64,000 nt of DNA, taken from positions 1 through 64,000 of the forward strand of contig JAJNNY010000049.1 of the NCBI GenBank assembly GCA_022453515.1, in the 5' to 3' direction. The translations under genes and the position numbers were made by a program. Shown piece by piece: positions 33,542 through 45,171 of this stretch (positions within the stretch are counted from its first letter, which is position 1; the number at the start of each line of letters is the position of its first letter). The notes under the pieces are model-generated. The model saw nothing but the letters and a program-made list of their open reading frames with translations. It was not told the origin of the DNA and did no database searches. The DNA is from Astrocystis sublimbata. Taxonomy: Eukaryota > Ascomycota > Sordariomycetes > Xylariales > Xylariaceae.

Positions 33542-35101
33542 ATGGAGCCAAAAACTGCCTCCGGGCTTCTATTCCTTACGCTTGTCGCATTCTTCCTATT
33601 TCGGCGTCGGCACCAGAAAGATGCTTCTGCGCGGAGGCAAGGATGCGAGCCGGCGACTTCTTATCGCCCATTTGAGCCGTTTCTAGGCTTCGACTTTCAA
33701 ATGCAGATGTACTCGAAAATTCCATTTCTTCACAAGGTCCATCAAAGACTTGGCGCCACGTACCAGGTGCCATGTCTCATTGGCCCCCTTACTATCTGCA
33801 CAACTGATCTCGAGAACATCCGCACCATCAATACCTCCAAAGACTATGGCGTCGAGCCCCAGAGACTTCCAGGGCTGGGCCCTTTTTGCGGGCGCGGATT
33901 CATCACTACAGATGGAGACATCAGGAAGCAAGCTCGCAAACTCCTGAAGCCCTCATTTGATCTAAGTAACTTGCGCGATTTGAGCACATTACGACTCGAG
34001 ACAGACAAGATTCTTGAAGATATTCCGAAGGGAGACACTGTCGACTTACAGCCTCTACTATATGTCGCCGTTAGTGACAAAACATGACCCTAGCATCGAG
34101 TATATCAACTAACTTGATGTCACAGTTTCTCAACTCGGCTTTGCATTTCGTCCTCGGCGTCTCCCCATCAACGCAGCAGCCCGATGCACCTATCACAGGG
34201 GATGAATTTGTCAAAGTGTTTCATTCAGCACTTTTTTACAGCATGTTTCGAGTCATACTCGGTCGAGCGTGGAACATTCTGCCTCAGAAGAAATACAATG
34301 AAGCGCGGGCCGCATCGCATGATTATCTCGACTACCATATCAACCAAGCACTAGCGAGTGACGACAAACAGCGAGCCAGAAGTTTAATTCAAGGCCTTTC
34401 AGCACAGACCGAGGACCTGAGTTTCATTCGCAGTCAGGTCATTCAGGCCATGATGGCAGCTCAGGACACTACATCCGAACTCCTCACCAACGCCTTATTT
34501 GTACTAGCACGCCACCCAAAATACTGGGAGCAGCTTCATATGGAGTTTGCTAAATGCCCAGAGGAAGATCTTTCAGCTGACAATCTCTTGAAATCCAAAC
34601 TAATCATGAACATCGTACATGAGAGTAAGAATCCCCCCACACCTCCGGTCTCTATATTGGTACCTATTCTGATCCCAGTGTAAAGCTTTACGTCTATACC
34701 CAATCTTTCCGCTACTTGGCCGGGTCGCCTTGTGCGACACAATCCTTCCAGCCGGGGGAGGTGTCAAGCACGATCGTCCAATCTTTGTTCCACAAGGATC
34801 GGCTGTGGTGATGGCCTATTACGCTCTCCACCGCAATGCTTCAGTGTTCGGAGATGAAATTGAGGCATTCAAGCCTGAACGTTGGGACTCGTTAAAGCCA
34901 CAGCAGTGGGAATTTATGGGTTTTGGTAACGGCGACAGGGCATGCCTTGGGCAGCAAAAGGCCTTGATAGAAGCAGCCTATGTCCTCGCTCGATTCGCCC
35001 GGAAATTTCCCAAGCTTGAAAGCAGAGACGCTCGAGATTGGAAGGGCGAGCTCAAACTAACATGTAAGAGCGCACACGGATGTAAGATAGCAGTATATTA
35101 G
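33542..35101 (+). CDS. Cytochrome P450 B (CYP52-like), 480 aa
   Basis: Exons 33542-34069, 34126-34624 and 34686-35101, all in frame with introns of 56 and 61 bp. The N-terminal anchor is LLFLTLVAFFLF followed by a basic stop-transfer RRRHQK. The I-helix is canonical (MMAAQDTTSELL). The ExxR pair is Glu342/Arg345, formed across the second junction (HETLRLYPIFP), followed by FKPERW and the heme loop FGNGDRACLG with Cys429. The HETLRLYPIFPLLGR and FLNSALHFVLG segments are characteristic of the fungal CYP52 alkane-hydroxylase-like clan. It is likely to hydroxylate a hydrophobic or aliphatic position of the cluster product, which is inferred from context. It looks intact. Confidence 0.92.
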
Positions 35102-35882
35102 AGTCTCAAGAGTAATTCTCAAGTCATAACCCCATATACGTTATGCCGTGAATCATCGTGAGCATCCTACCTATTTCCCCAATCAGCTTGCCCACTTGTA
35201 TCGATAAGTCATACAATTGTTTGACGTTGAAGAAGTGGTCTTTCGGAGCACTGCGCATGTTTGGTCGATGATATACCTTATCGCCCAGAAGATCAAACCC
35301 AGATGTTTGGTATATACCAAAATCCCATTGTTACTATTCCATATCTTCACACGCTCACGGACTACAGCACGACTGTAAGAAAACCTTTGGGAGCTTTCGC
35401 CAGGGGTCTAGCTAACTAGTTGTAGTCATTGGTATCACGCAGACCTAGACATGGGAGTCCAATTATCACAAGGATATGAGAGAACACCGAAGTCAGCTGC
35501 CAGAGCTTGCATCGTTATCTCAAGCTCCATGAGCCGAATAGTCTGCATCTCAGCTTGAGTTGAATACAAAGGCACGTGAGTACGAAGGACGCTAGTGATG
35601 TACATATCAACGAGACAGTTTACCAGGAAGTTAGAGGAAAATCATTATGCTCTGGTGGCCTATGAATACAATATCTTGAGGACGAGGAATATTTTAGGAA
35701 TTTGGCACTTCGACAGCTTGTACCGCTCAACTTCCCCTGTCTTTACACAACAATACTCCCATTTTCCTGTTTGCGTTGGAGGAACAACGCTCCAGCTTTG
35801 GCCATGCTTGCGACTAAGTAAGCAGTATAGCAGCATGGGCCACAAAGGCCTTCTTCAAAGAAGTCTCTTTTCAATACTCTCC
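35102..35882. other. Gene-free intergenic stretch
   Basis: 780 bp between convergent genes. I see no gene or clear repeat. Confidence 0.5.
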
Positions 35883-37254
35883 TTAGACTTGGCTATTCTC
35901 ATGATATGAGCCGAAAGTATCTTTCACCACAATAACATCACCCTTAGGGACTTGGCCATCCTCTGCTGGGTAAAATTCAGAGGATACCAAATGAGGCTCG
36001 GACACAGCTGTTGATTGATACCAAGCCCTGTGCTCCTTTCCAGAATCGCTTGAATGGCCTGTTTCGATCCCCCGAAGCGGGATAGTCTTTTCAGAAGTGC
36101 TCCGAAGTGAGAATACAGACCTCACTTTCCCAATCAAACTTCGAAGATCGCTCTTACTTGTGAACAGAGGGCGAAGTGTGGGAAGACACGCAGTGAAGAC
36201 AGAGGCATAGGCTTCTATGTGCGCCCATAGATCGTTACTTTCTGAAAGGTCTATTTCAGAATATCAGGTCAATATCGTACTAAAAGGAACGGAGGACCTT
36301 TTGTGAATACGCACATCTCTTTTGCTCTAAGGAGCTTCCAGTGAATCCTGCAAGAGCATGGGTATAGTAAAGTCTGACAACTGAACACACAAGACAGCTG
36401 AGTCGAGAACTTTTAGTCAGTACTGTCCTCGCATCTTGGGTCACGATATACTCACAATGCGCCCAGAAGGAATATAGAAGCAACGGCAACCTTCCTTTTC
36501 CAGCTTAAATGAAGACTCTTGATGATAGGAAAGGGAAGACTAAGGACAGCCAAGTCTAAAGTAACATCGACAGCTGCAAATGCAATGATGCCAGTTGATG
36601 GGTTAATCACGTATTCGGTGCCTTCCAACTCTGCAGGGGTTGTCCAGAAGGTCGAGACACCTCGTGCAGAGAAAAGAAACGTCTATTGATAAGTTAGGCG
36701 CAAGCTAAAGAACATTGCACCAGAAGGCTAACTCACAAAGAATGAAACAATCATATAAATGCTTATTGCGCTGATGACAATGTTCGCACTCAGATTAAAG
36801 GATGGATCGACGGTGAAAATCCTTTTGTAGAAGAGTACAACTGATATTTTGATGAGGCCATACACAAAGTGACATATGAGAATCGCTGCCAGTTGAACCT
36901 GGAGCTCTTATTAGTTTACATAGGCAATCAAGAGATGTGATGTACCTTTCTTGACTTTACAAAGTCTGTAGCAGAGATTGAGGACCATGGAACACCATAG
37001 AGATGCATGGAAACAACATAAACGAAGCTAGAGAAGAGCCCGATGCAAAAGAGCTTCAGCTAGATTAGAACCCAATGCGTCTGGAGATTCCGAAGCGTAC
37101 TAACCAATGAGACAAATATAGCCCAGTCATCACTTTTCAGAGCTTGTTTGGTTCTTATACGAGTTATAAAACGAAGAGTAACAACTGTGATAGCGAGGAG
37201 CAAAAGGACAACGTTGGCGCTCAAGTGGCCGATACTCTCTGCCGAGAGAGACAT
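35883..37254 (-). CDS. PTH11/rhodopsin-like seven-helix membrane protein, 367 aa
   Basis: Six exons: 37254-37105, 37059-36946, 36898-36737, 36682-36456, 36397-36315 and 36250-35883, with introns of 45-64 bp. The protein begins MSLSAESIGHLSANVVLLLL and has about seven hydrophobic helices. It has the family hallmarks RTKQALKSDDWAIFVSL after helix 1, LICHFVYGLIKISVVLFYKRIF in the middle, TLDLAVLSLPFPIIKSLHLSWKRK, and DLWAHIEAYASVFTACLPTLRPLF before a hydrophilic C-terminal tail. Fungal members of this rhodopsin/PTH11-related family are sensors or of unknown function and are common in secondary-metabolite clusters. Here it sits between two P450 genes. Transport or sensing of the product is a guess. 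Confidence 0.85.
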
Positions 37255-38598
37255 GATGGGCTTGAGTATCAAGGTGTAATTGACCAGGAATGAATGTGAG
37301 AATCCCGCCAAACACGATACAGAAGTCAGTCAGGCTGGTGCGGAGAGTTGAATAGCGAGAGTTGGGGAAAGGGCCCAGAGTCCCTGCCATTTAAGTCCCC
37401 TGACCATGATGAGTCATCGGCTGGAGGAAATGAAGTGGGCAGGCTCTTCGACCGGAGTAAAGTTACTGTAGGACTGATGGATGCTTGGCACCAATGCATG
37501 TTGGGTCGTGCATCAGGGTCTGACCTGCATTCTGTGTTGTACGGTACTTTGACAAGGACAGGATGGCTGATCGAGATGGAGAGTCAGTTAGGCAGGCTCT
37601 GACAAAAACAGTTATCCGTCCGGTCACATATTCAATGTGTCTGGTAAGCCACAGCCTGCATTACCCTGTAGCTCCAATGTTCCAGTCGGTGCAGATGTCT
37701 GTTGGAACATATTGCGTCACCTTCCACGTTTGGGGTCGGCTCCTGCACTATGGTTTCATTGCCAAGAGAGCCCTGTGAGTACTCCAACACGTCCAACACC
37801 AACAAGCCTAAGCACATCGAATACGGCCTTCAGAAAATGGCATCCTCTCGCCGAAAGTGGATAATGCTTCACGAGTTATCATTGGATAGGAACATGTGGG
37901 TTAACTTTCGGTACGGCCCGATGTTGTTCTATTGTATACGTATGTACCTAGCCTGAGCTATGTACACATAGCTGCGCGCGGCTCAAAGATAGCCACCAAT
38001 CTGCCTGCTGTCCGGATTTCGTGTCTAAATTAGGATCAAATTTTGTACTCAGGTATGCATCCATGTGAGTCCCCTATTCCTAGGCGTTTCGATTCGCCCA
38101 TTCGCCTCTATCAAGCAACTCGGCAATGCACATGATCGATTTCTGAGATGACGCAAGGCTAATGAGCTTGCAAATGGAATTCTTCAGAGTTTGTGACCAT
38201 CTTTATCACTAGCCCCGCTAGCGAATTCTTCATGCCGTTGTTGTTTGGTCAATGAGTTATTGGTAACGGTATGTAGAGCCACGATCTATCATGCTGTACC
38301 AATAAAATGAATGTTTGGAATTTACTGGGATGCTGCCAATCAACTTTACTATACACTGTAGATTTCTGTGAACTCTTTGATAGGATTGCTATTATGGTCT
38401 TTGACTAAATACAGAGGATAGGCCAGGATACCTATGAGGTATGATGCTGCACTCCACATGCTGTTGTGGTAAACAAGTTCCAGGTGCTGGCGTTGGGGTA
38501 ACACTAGGATTTCATTTCACTTCTAGGGATTGCTGATCAGTGATAACCTCATCCTCCTTATCCCTGGAGGCATCCGATGGCGGTACCGCGAAGTTTAG
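37255..38598. other. Gene-free stretch; missing 5' half of P450 C not found
   Basis: 1.34 kb. I looked here for the N-terminal half of the truncated P450 downstream and saw only short unrelated frames. The region probably marks a deletion. Confidence 0.5.
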
Positions 38599-39265
38599 TT
38601 TCTCGCGTTTCATCTTCTTCAATCACTCATGAACATGCAAGAAACCACCGCTACCTTAGTCAGCAATACGGTTTTCCTTCTTTCACAACACCCGGAGATT
38701 TGGGTTCAACTCAAAGAGGATGTAGCCCAAACGGATATAACGAAACTGACTCCAGAAATGCTCAAAAGTATGACTCTTGTGTGGAACATACTCAGAGAAA
38801 GTAAGTCAACACTCTTGATCATAGCATCGATCCTGACGGTTTCAAGGCCTTCGCTTGTATCCAGTTTTGGCCACTGCTGGTCGAACGTCTCTTCAAGATA
38901 CAGTGTTGCCACGAGGAGGGGGTCGAGACGGACTATCTCCGGTGTTCGTGCCTAAGAACTCACGAATCATTACACCTTACTATGGGTTGCATCGTGACAC
39001 ACAAGTGTTCGGTGACGATGTGGAGATATTTTGCCCCGACCGATGGATCAACATCCGACCCAAGCCTTGGGAATATCTCCCCTTTGGGAACGGACCTCGT
39101 ATCTGCCCTGGTCAGGACAAAGCAATGCTTGAGGCAGGGTATGTCATTATTAAGTTTGCACAAAAATACGAAAAAGTGGAAGGGCGGGATGATAAAGCAT
39201 GGGCCGGAAGATGGGAATTGACTGTCAAGAATGCCAATGGATGCAAAGTAGCGGTTCATACTTGA
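38599..39265 (+). pseudogene. Cytochrome P450 C fragment (CYP52-like C-terminal half)
   Basis: The frame opens right after a TAG (38596-38598) and begins FLAFHLLQSLMNMQETTATL, which aligns with the I-helix of P450 B. One intron (38801-38846, GTAAGT...CAAG) is conserved at the same place as in P450 B, between RE and SLRLYPV. The remaining C-terminal part is complete, with FCPDRW, the heme loop FGNGPRICPG and an end (NANGCKVAVHT) similar to P450 B (SAHGCKIAVY). The substrate-recognition half and membrane anchor are missing, so it is a truncated paralogue, probably non-functional. Use of the ATG at 38629 as a start would give only a partial heme domain. Confidence 0.82.
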
Positions 39266-41467
39266 GGTATAGATGAAGTCATGCTTTAGCCTGTCGTCCT
39301 ATTGAGAGTAATCAAATGGAGGGGTTACACCGGATGGTTATTCACTCTATTACTCACCGCACAAACATTGAAATAGTAGGATTGATTCGAACGCATGTAT
39401 TGGGAGAGGGCATGAGCATCTATTGAGACATGCGCTTTCGTTGTCAGAAGTATTAGTTGTAGCCGGCCACCTCGACTAAGGCTTGAATAGCTGTCCACAC
39501 CGTAGTAAGAAGCACCATCTCAAAGAATGAATGAATAATCCGTGTCCTAATCCCAGAAGTCCTCATTTCGTCCTTTTTAGCCCTTTAGGCCTACCCGTTA
39601 TTGTAGACCTAACGGCGCATTGCCCCTTATGCATATGAGGGACGGTGAGTGGGATGGAAACTCCCTGTCCATAGGTCTGCCAGGTCCACGCAGACCCTGG
39701 CCCGTTGGGATATTGAACCAAATCACAGATGAATAATAGTCGCTGCTAATTTACGAGTTAAGTCTGACATATCACAAAAGAGAACACAAATGTGCGACAT
39801 TAAGATTTTAGAATGTGGGCGTCTTCCAACTCATTATGGCGGTGCGGCACGTGCTTGGATTGCAATATTGATAACTCGTGATAAGTCTCTGAAAGTGACG
39901 TTCTACTGAGTCATCTCAGCGGTGAAGGGGACTCGGGAGGGTTGTCGGTGTTGATAGCCACCATTGAATGGATATGTCAATGAGGGCTAGAGTAAAGAGC
40001 AGGTGCAAAGCCTGCTTGATCGTACTTTTATCTGCACCATTCGTGATGAGAACCTGCGAAAAATCTATGATTTGACAATATCTACTTGTACGTGAGCTCA
40101 GAAAAGGAGGGAGCGAGATCGGGGGGTTCTTGGCGCGCCTAAGGATCTCTTGGCGGCGATCAGCGATCTGGAACAGGGGTAGCCCTACTACCAATTGGGA
40201 GAGTTATAGTTGCTATAGATAAGTTAAAACTATAGCGGTAGCTCTTGAGTAGTCAGCCAACGATAGTAAAAGGGATTCTAGCACTCTGGCATTCTGGCAT
40301 GTCTGGCGAGTCCGGTAGCATCTGATCCTCTTGGTTTCATGACTCGAATTTAGGTAATTATCATGTAGATCATTTACGCCTATTCTAGTAGGAGACCATC
40401 AGGGTTCTTGACAACAAATGGAAGATAGCTTATTGCATAATTCTTGGCTTTACCCCTTCGGAATCCTCTGCGGAAATCATTCCTTCAATAGGTAGTTGAA
40501 TAAAAAAATACCTGTGCGTAGATACTAGTCTTGCTAGTAAATCTTCATGACCCTCCGACAAATTAAACCGGAATCAACAGTGATCAACATACGCTGTCGA
40601 TCGTCGCTCTCCATACCTGCATAAAATGCCTATATCGCAAGGTTGATAGTTAGATTGTGCCTGAAGATCTGGATGATGCCGGATCTACAGCGGGAGAAAA
40701 ACGGGCCAAAGATGTACATAACCGATCGGCAATTGAAGAGTTATAATTACTGAAAAGACATGGACTTCCCCAGCGAGCGTATCCGAAGGTTGTTGTCTTA
40801 TCATACACGTGATAGATCGATCAAGTATTACCGCGCAGCAGAGGTAGTAATACCATGTGCTCATCTTGGCTCCAGGCACGCCAAGCTACGCTATACCTTG
40901 TTTTTCTGCCTCTTCATGACCAGTTCCAACCTCCCTAAAACGGACAAAGCTCCATGTCCGCCAGGGACCACGACGTTCGAAACTCGAAAGGCCGACCACG
41001 ACCGAGGTTATAAGAAAATAAACACTAAGGAAACTCGTTCTTCTGCCTTCCTGATCAAGCACTCATAAAGGTCACAAGGTTGATTGCTGTTGTCGACTGC
41101 CCGCGACTCCAACTCAGCGGGCCAAAGGCCGTCGATCACTCCGCTTACGGGCTAGGACAGAATCCACACGGATCCGCATGGCTATATCGACATGCCAAAT
41201 CTGATAGCTCAGCCTTCGCGAAGATGGCATTTTCAAGTTCCATTTGCGATAACATCTCTCGGCTCTTAAAGGCAAACTAGGAAGGAGGAAAGCAGCCATG
41301 GCATGCCGCGGACGACGACAACAAATGCATGATCATGATGGTAGAGTTAGGATAAGTATAAAGACATCGAGGTGTTCCCCTCTGGTCTGGTATGTTTGTC
41401 CTGTCTTCCATCCTCACCTTAAAGCCTCTCACCCACATAATCACTACTCTTTAAACATATCATAAAC
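39266..41467. other. Gene-free intergenic stretch
   Basis: 2.2 kb with only short frames. A 92-codon minus-strand frame at 39916-40194 has no recognisable similarity. It marks the right border of the proposed cluster and the promoter of the protease gene. Confidence 0.45.
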
Positions 41468-42586
41468 ATGGAGCTCACCAGTTTCCTCGCCTTTTTGGCA
41501 ATCACCTTGCCTGTCGCCTACGGTGCCCCCTCACCGACGGCGACAACCCTCCACCCCCAAATCCTGGCCGCTATGAAGCGCGATCTTGGTTTAGACACTA
41601 AGCAAGCTACCGCCCGTGTTGCCCGGGAGCGATGGGCTGCTGGAGTTATCGAGGAGTTGCGCACGACAACAAAGGATTCCTTTGCCGGCGCCTGGATTGT
41701 CGACGGCCACAACCTCCACGTCGGCGTGACCGACCAAGCCATGGCCAAGAAGGTGGCCGCTGCTGGAGCCACACCAGTGATGATGGCCAACAGCTTTTCC
41801 AAGCTTACCGAGGCCAAGCATGCCGTTGACAAGATGGGCAGCCAGACTAGGTCCGCTCGCTCCGGCATCGCGGCATACTACGTCGATGTTGCCACCAACA
41901 AGCTTGTTATGGAGGTACTCTCCAGCAGCACCGCCCATGCCAAGGCGATGGCCGAGAAGGCCGGACTCGTCGAGAACGACGATTTTGAAATTCGCATCGT
42001 CGACAAGATGCCCACCACTTTCGCCTCGGTGCAGGGCGGCGATGCTTACTACATCAACCAGAGTGCTCGGTGCTCCGTTGGCTTTCCGGTCACAAACGGC
42101 TTTGTATCGGCTGGCCACTGTGGAACTTCGGGAAGCTCTGCTGCGACTGCCGACGGTGAATTTCTCGGCACATTTCAAGCGTCCGTCTTTCCAGGAGACG
42201 CTGATATGAGCTTTATCGGTACCGACGGGGCTACCCTCTTCCCCCAGATCAACGGCTATGGCGGGGACAGCATACCTGTATCGGGCAGCGATGTTTCTGC
42301 TTCAGGATCCAGCGTTTGCCGTTCTGGATCTACCACCGGTGTCCACTGCGGCCAAATCAGGTCATTTGACGCAACAGTCAACTACTCCGAGGGCAGTGTT
42401 ACCGGTCTTACCGAAACCGATGTTTGTGCCGAGCCTGGAGACTCTGGTGGCTCCTTCTACTCCGGCACCCAGGCCCAAGGCGTCACCTCCGGAGGTTCTG
42501 GCGATTGCTCCTCCGGCGGCATCACCTACTTCCAGCCTGTTAACGAGATTTTGGAGACATACGGTCTTACCTTGCTTACTTCCTGA
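41468..42586 (+). CDS. Secreted streptogrisin-like serine protease (S1E), 372 aa
   Basis: Intronless. The signal peptide is MELTSFLAFLAITLPVAYGA. A pro-region of about 165 residues follows that looks like the alpha-lytic protease propeptide (TARVARERWAAGVIEEL; later GAWIVDGHNLHVGVTD). The mature chymotrypsin-fold domain starts around residue 188. The catalytic triad is visible: His217 (FVSAGHCG), Asp246 (GDADMSFIG) and Ser326 (EPGDSGGSF), with cysteines placed to form the disulphides seen in streptogrisins. The prepro layout, the lack of introns and the bacterial-type sequence point to ancient transfer from actinobacteria, as proposed for similar proteases in other fungi. It lies next to the peptide cluster, but a role in precursor processing is only a possibility. 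Confidence 0.93.
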   Translation: MELTSFLAFLAITLPVAYGAPSPTATTLHPQILAAMKRDLGLDTKQATARVARERWAAGVIEELRTTTKDSFAGAWIVDGHNLHVGVTDQAMAKKVAAAGATPVMMANSFSKLTEAKHAVDKMGSQTRSARSGIAAYYVDVATNKLVMEVLSSSTAHAKAMAEKAGLVENDDFEIRIVDKMPTTFASVQGGDAYYINQSARCSVGFPVTNGFVSAGHCGTSGSSAATADGEFLGTFQASVFPGDADMSFIGTDGATLFPQINGYGGDSIPVSGSDVSASGSSVCRSGSTTGVHCGQIRSFDATVNYSEGSVTGLTETDVCAEPGDSGGSFYSGTQAQGVTSGGSGDCSSGGITYFQPVNEILETYGLTLLTS

Positions 42587-43586
42587 TTAGCCAGCATTAT
42601 TACGGCTTTTTGAGCAGAAATTGTTTTTTAAGTTCTTGTCTATACCTTGGATATGTATATATTTAGACGTATATATAATGAGAGAATGCCCACGTATGTT
42701 TACATAGCTTCCGTATTGATTTAAATGTGATGTGAAGTTACGCATGTACTATCTGGCGCGATAGCTACGCTGGCTGGCTCGGGCATCGGGCGTCACCATG
42801 GGATGCCGCACGATAGATCCTGGAGACAAACACTCTCGACAAGTAACTACCGCTTTTGGAAATTTTCACTTTGATTTATCTAAGACAATACCAAATTCAG
42901 TTGAACGCTTTGTCTGCATCGGTATTATTATAGCCTTAATCTCTTGAGATGAACTACAATAACTCCCCTTATAAATGAGCTCGTGTGAGCTTCATGAGAC
43001 AAGGGTGGTATGGGGATTCCAGATCTTGGGAACCAGAGCCTCCAGTCTTAGAACCTTCGACGCCAGCACCTCACCCCTGTCTGCAAAATCGGATAATCCA
43101 GCGGCCACAGAAGTGCATCGCATAGTCCATGAATCATAGAAAGCTTGAATTAGTCTTGGTTTCGATGGAGGATATGTTTGCTAGGGATGACCTATCTATT
43201 TGGGTCAGCTTCAGTAGGTCGTAGGAGAATTTTGATCGATACTATTACAGTAACACATAACAAACAAATTTCGGTTTCACACGTGCTACCACATAGCTGT
43301 TATTCTTTTCGCTATCGCGTCAGCAATGACGTACTGGAATGTCTCGCCCCATACTCTATTTTCTCTCAGCTTCTTCGAATTCTTATCACGATTGAATGGC
43401 CGTCACGTAGTCCAATGTAAGAAGAACTCCTGTTGTTGTATGTTTGCCACTAACTAGTAGTGAATAGCCCGTCAGGTATATAAGTAGCAAAGGTTGTATT
43501 CAACCCACCCCACAAGGCCTGGTCACCTTCCGTCACTTCCCGATCGCATCTTATCTTCGCATAGAAAAGGGGTGCAGCACTACACC
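42587..43586. other. Gene-free intergenic stretch
   Basis: 1 kb; protease 3' UTR and the upstream region of the next gene. I see no gene. Confidence 0.5.
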
Positions 43587-44271
43587 ATGACTATCGCCGA
43601 AACCATGTTTGGTAAAATCACCTACAGCGAGCCACGACGTATATGGAACAGGGAATACTGCACTTCGAGTGATGGCAAGAACTGGCGCCGCAGGATTAAG
43701 GATGGGACAGTAACTGAGTGGGAACTATGTAACTCCGTGATATCAGAAGCAGGAGCAGGAGCAGCGCCAACAACAGCCTTGCAAAACAATATTCTTTTCC
43801 TTGTTCGTCAGTAAGTAATCTGACCCCTTTAACACCAACTCCGTTCCTGTTTAATCGATGATTAATCGATGGTTAATACTAAAGCATTCCCTATCTTAAT
43901 ACAGAGCCCAGACCACCGGACGTTATCACTGGTCGCTTGCTATCGCGGGAGAGGATGGTGGACCGAGCCAACTCTACCATGTGAAAGGAGACCATACTCA
44001 CATGCGCTATGCTCATGCTTCAGATGTAAATATTTTTGTGTCTGATTCCTACTACGACTCCCTCAAGTTGGCAGATCTTGACGGCCACGGTCGAGGCTTG
44101 GTGGACCATGTTGCGAACTCTCAACCGCCTCCTACAGCTAAGAATGCTGCGTCGATCACCGAGACCTGCCAGGGATGGACTGTCAGAGTGATTGCAGATC
44201 TAGAGGTACAGGGGGTTGTGCCCGTTGGGACTACCGATAAGGTTCGGCCTATGATGCAGCCTTTGTCTTGA
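43587..44271 (+). CDS. Unknown fungal protein, 196 aa (HWSLAI / YHVKG type)
   Basis: Exons 43587-43810 and 43905-44271 join across a 94-bp intron (GTAAGT...ACAG). The start is the ATG of MTIAETMFGKITY, since the frame upstream has no earlier ATG. The second exon has the conserved-looking GRYHWSLAIAGEDG...QLYHVKGD and the C-terminal TCQGWTVRVIADLEVQGVV. This pattern recalls small uncharacterised fungal domain families in which a His-Trp-Ser-Leu strand is followed by a YHV strand, but I cannot assign one with certainty. There is no signal peptide or membrane segment. Confidence 0.7.
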
Positions 44272-44295
44272 ACTTCGGTCTTCGAGCAGGATATC

Positions 44296-45171
44296 TTAGA
44301 AGAGAACTCGCTTCGCTTTGAGTATCCCCGTTATGTCCCAGTCTTGAGGCTTGGTTTTGTCCATCCAATGTATCCAGTCCTCCCGTAGCCATTGTACTTG
44401 TGTCCTTGCATACTCCCAGTAGTCTGGGTACCAGCCAGAGAATTCCCAATCTATCAGACCCGTGATTGTGCATGACTCGTCTACCATAATGTTGCGTGGA
44501 GCTAGATCGCAATGTGAAAACACGGAAACATCAGAATGCGGGAGGTAATCGGGCAGGTGTTCTCCATAGCTGCCTCCATTGAAGTGTAGATAGCGCTCAT
44601 TAATACGTCGTCGGAGAGACTCGTCATCCAAGATCGGCGAGTGGGGAGACTCGAGGTCTGCCAGCAAGACATCTCGACTAAGAGAGCCGTCGGCGCCGCA
44701 TTGATAAAGCTCCTCGAACTCTGACGGCTTGGGTATTTTCCGCAGCTGCTCGACAAAGCCCCAGGCTTGACTGCAGATGCGCTCTTTGGTGGACGGCTCT
44801 AACGAGTCCCACGTGCCATCTAACGGCAAGCCTGGGATCTCTTGCATAAATATTTCGCCGTATGGCAATCCGTTCTTGGTGCTGTATTTTGTCCAGTACA
44901 CCTCTGGGACTGGGATGGTCGTGTGTTCTCGCACGATGCGCAGGGCTGCTTCTTCGTTGCGCGTGACGCGGCGGCCTCGTTTCCAGATGATATCATCGTC
45001 GAAAATACGGACTTCGCATCCCATTTGGATACTCACGAGCCGCGGATCGTTGATATATAGATCACGATCCACCATGAGTCCTATGTAAGGCGGCGGGCGG
45101 GTGCGTGGCGGAGATGGTTTTGATTGGACTTCTACTTCCTCGAGGGGCACCAAACGGGCCGGCGCAGCCAT
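44296..45171 (-). CDS. Aminoglycoside phosphotransferase (APH)-fold protein, 291 aa
   Basis: Intronless. I start at the ATG of MAAPARLVPLEEV; the frame is open upstream with another ATG at 45381, but that part is not conserved-looking. The kinase-like fold is shown by HCDLAPRNIMV (His220, catalytic Asp222, Asn227) and the metal-binding GLIDWEFSGWYPDYWEY (Asp241). The N-lobe has EEAALRIVREHTTIPVPEVYW, the usual strand-helix in this family. Fungal APH-type proteins are numerous and mostly uncharacterised small-molecule or protein kinases. Antibiotic resistance should not be inferred. It is convergent with the preceding gene, only 24 bp apart. Confidence 0.9.
   Translation of the reverse strand: MAAPARLVPLEEVEVQSKPSPPRTRPPPYIGLMVDRDLYINDPRLVSIQMGCEVRIFDDDIIWKRGRRVTRNEEAALRIVREHTTIPVPEVYWTKYSTKNGLPYGEIFMQEIPGLPLDGTWDSLEPSTKERICSQAWGFVEQLRKIPKPSEFEELYQCGADGSLSRDVLLADLESPHSPILDDESLRRRINERYLHFNGGSYGEHLPDYLPHSDVSVFSHCDLAPRNIMVDESCTITGLIDWEFSGWYPDYWEYARTQVQWLREDWIHWMDKTKPQDWDITGILKAKRVLF

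Noticed and set aside
41591..42178. 195-codon minus-strand frame
   Set aside because: Antisense shadow of the GC-rich streptogrisin-like gene.
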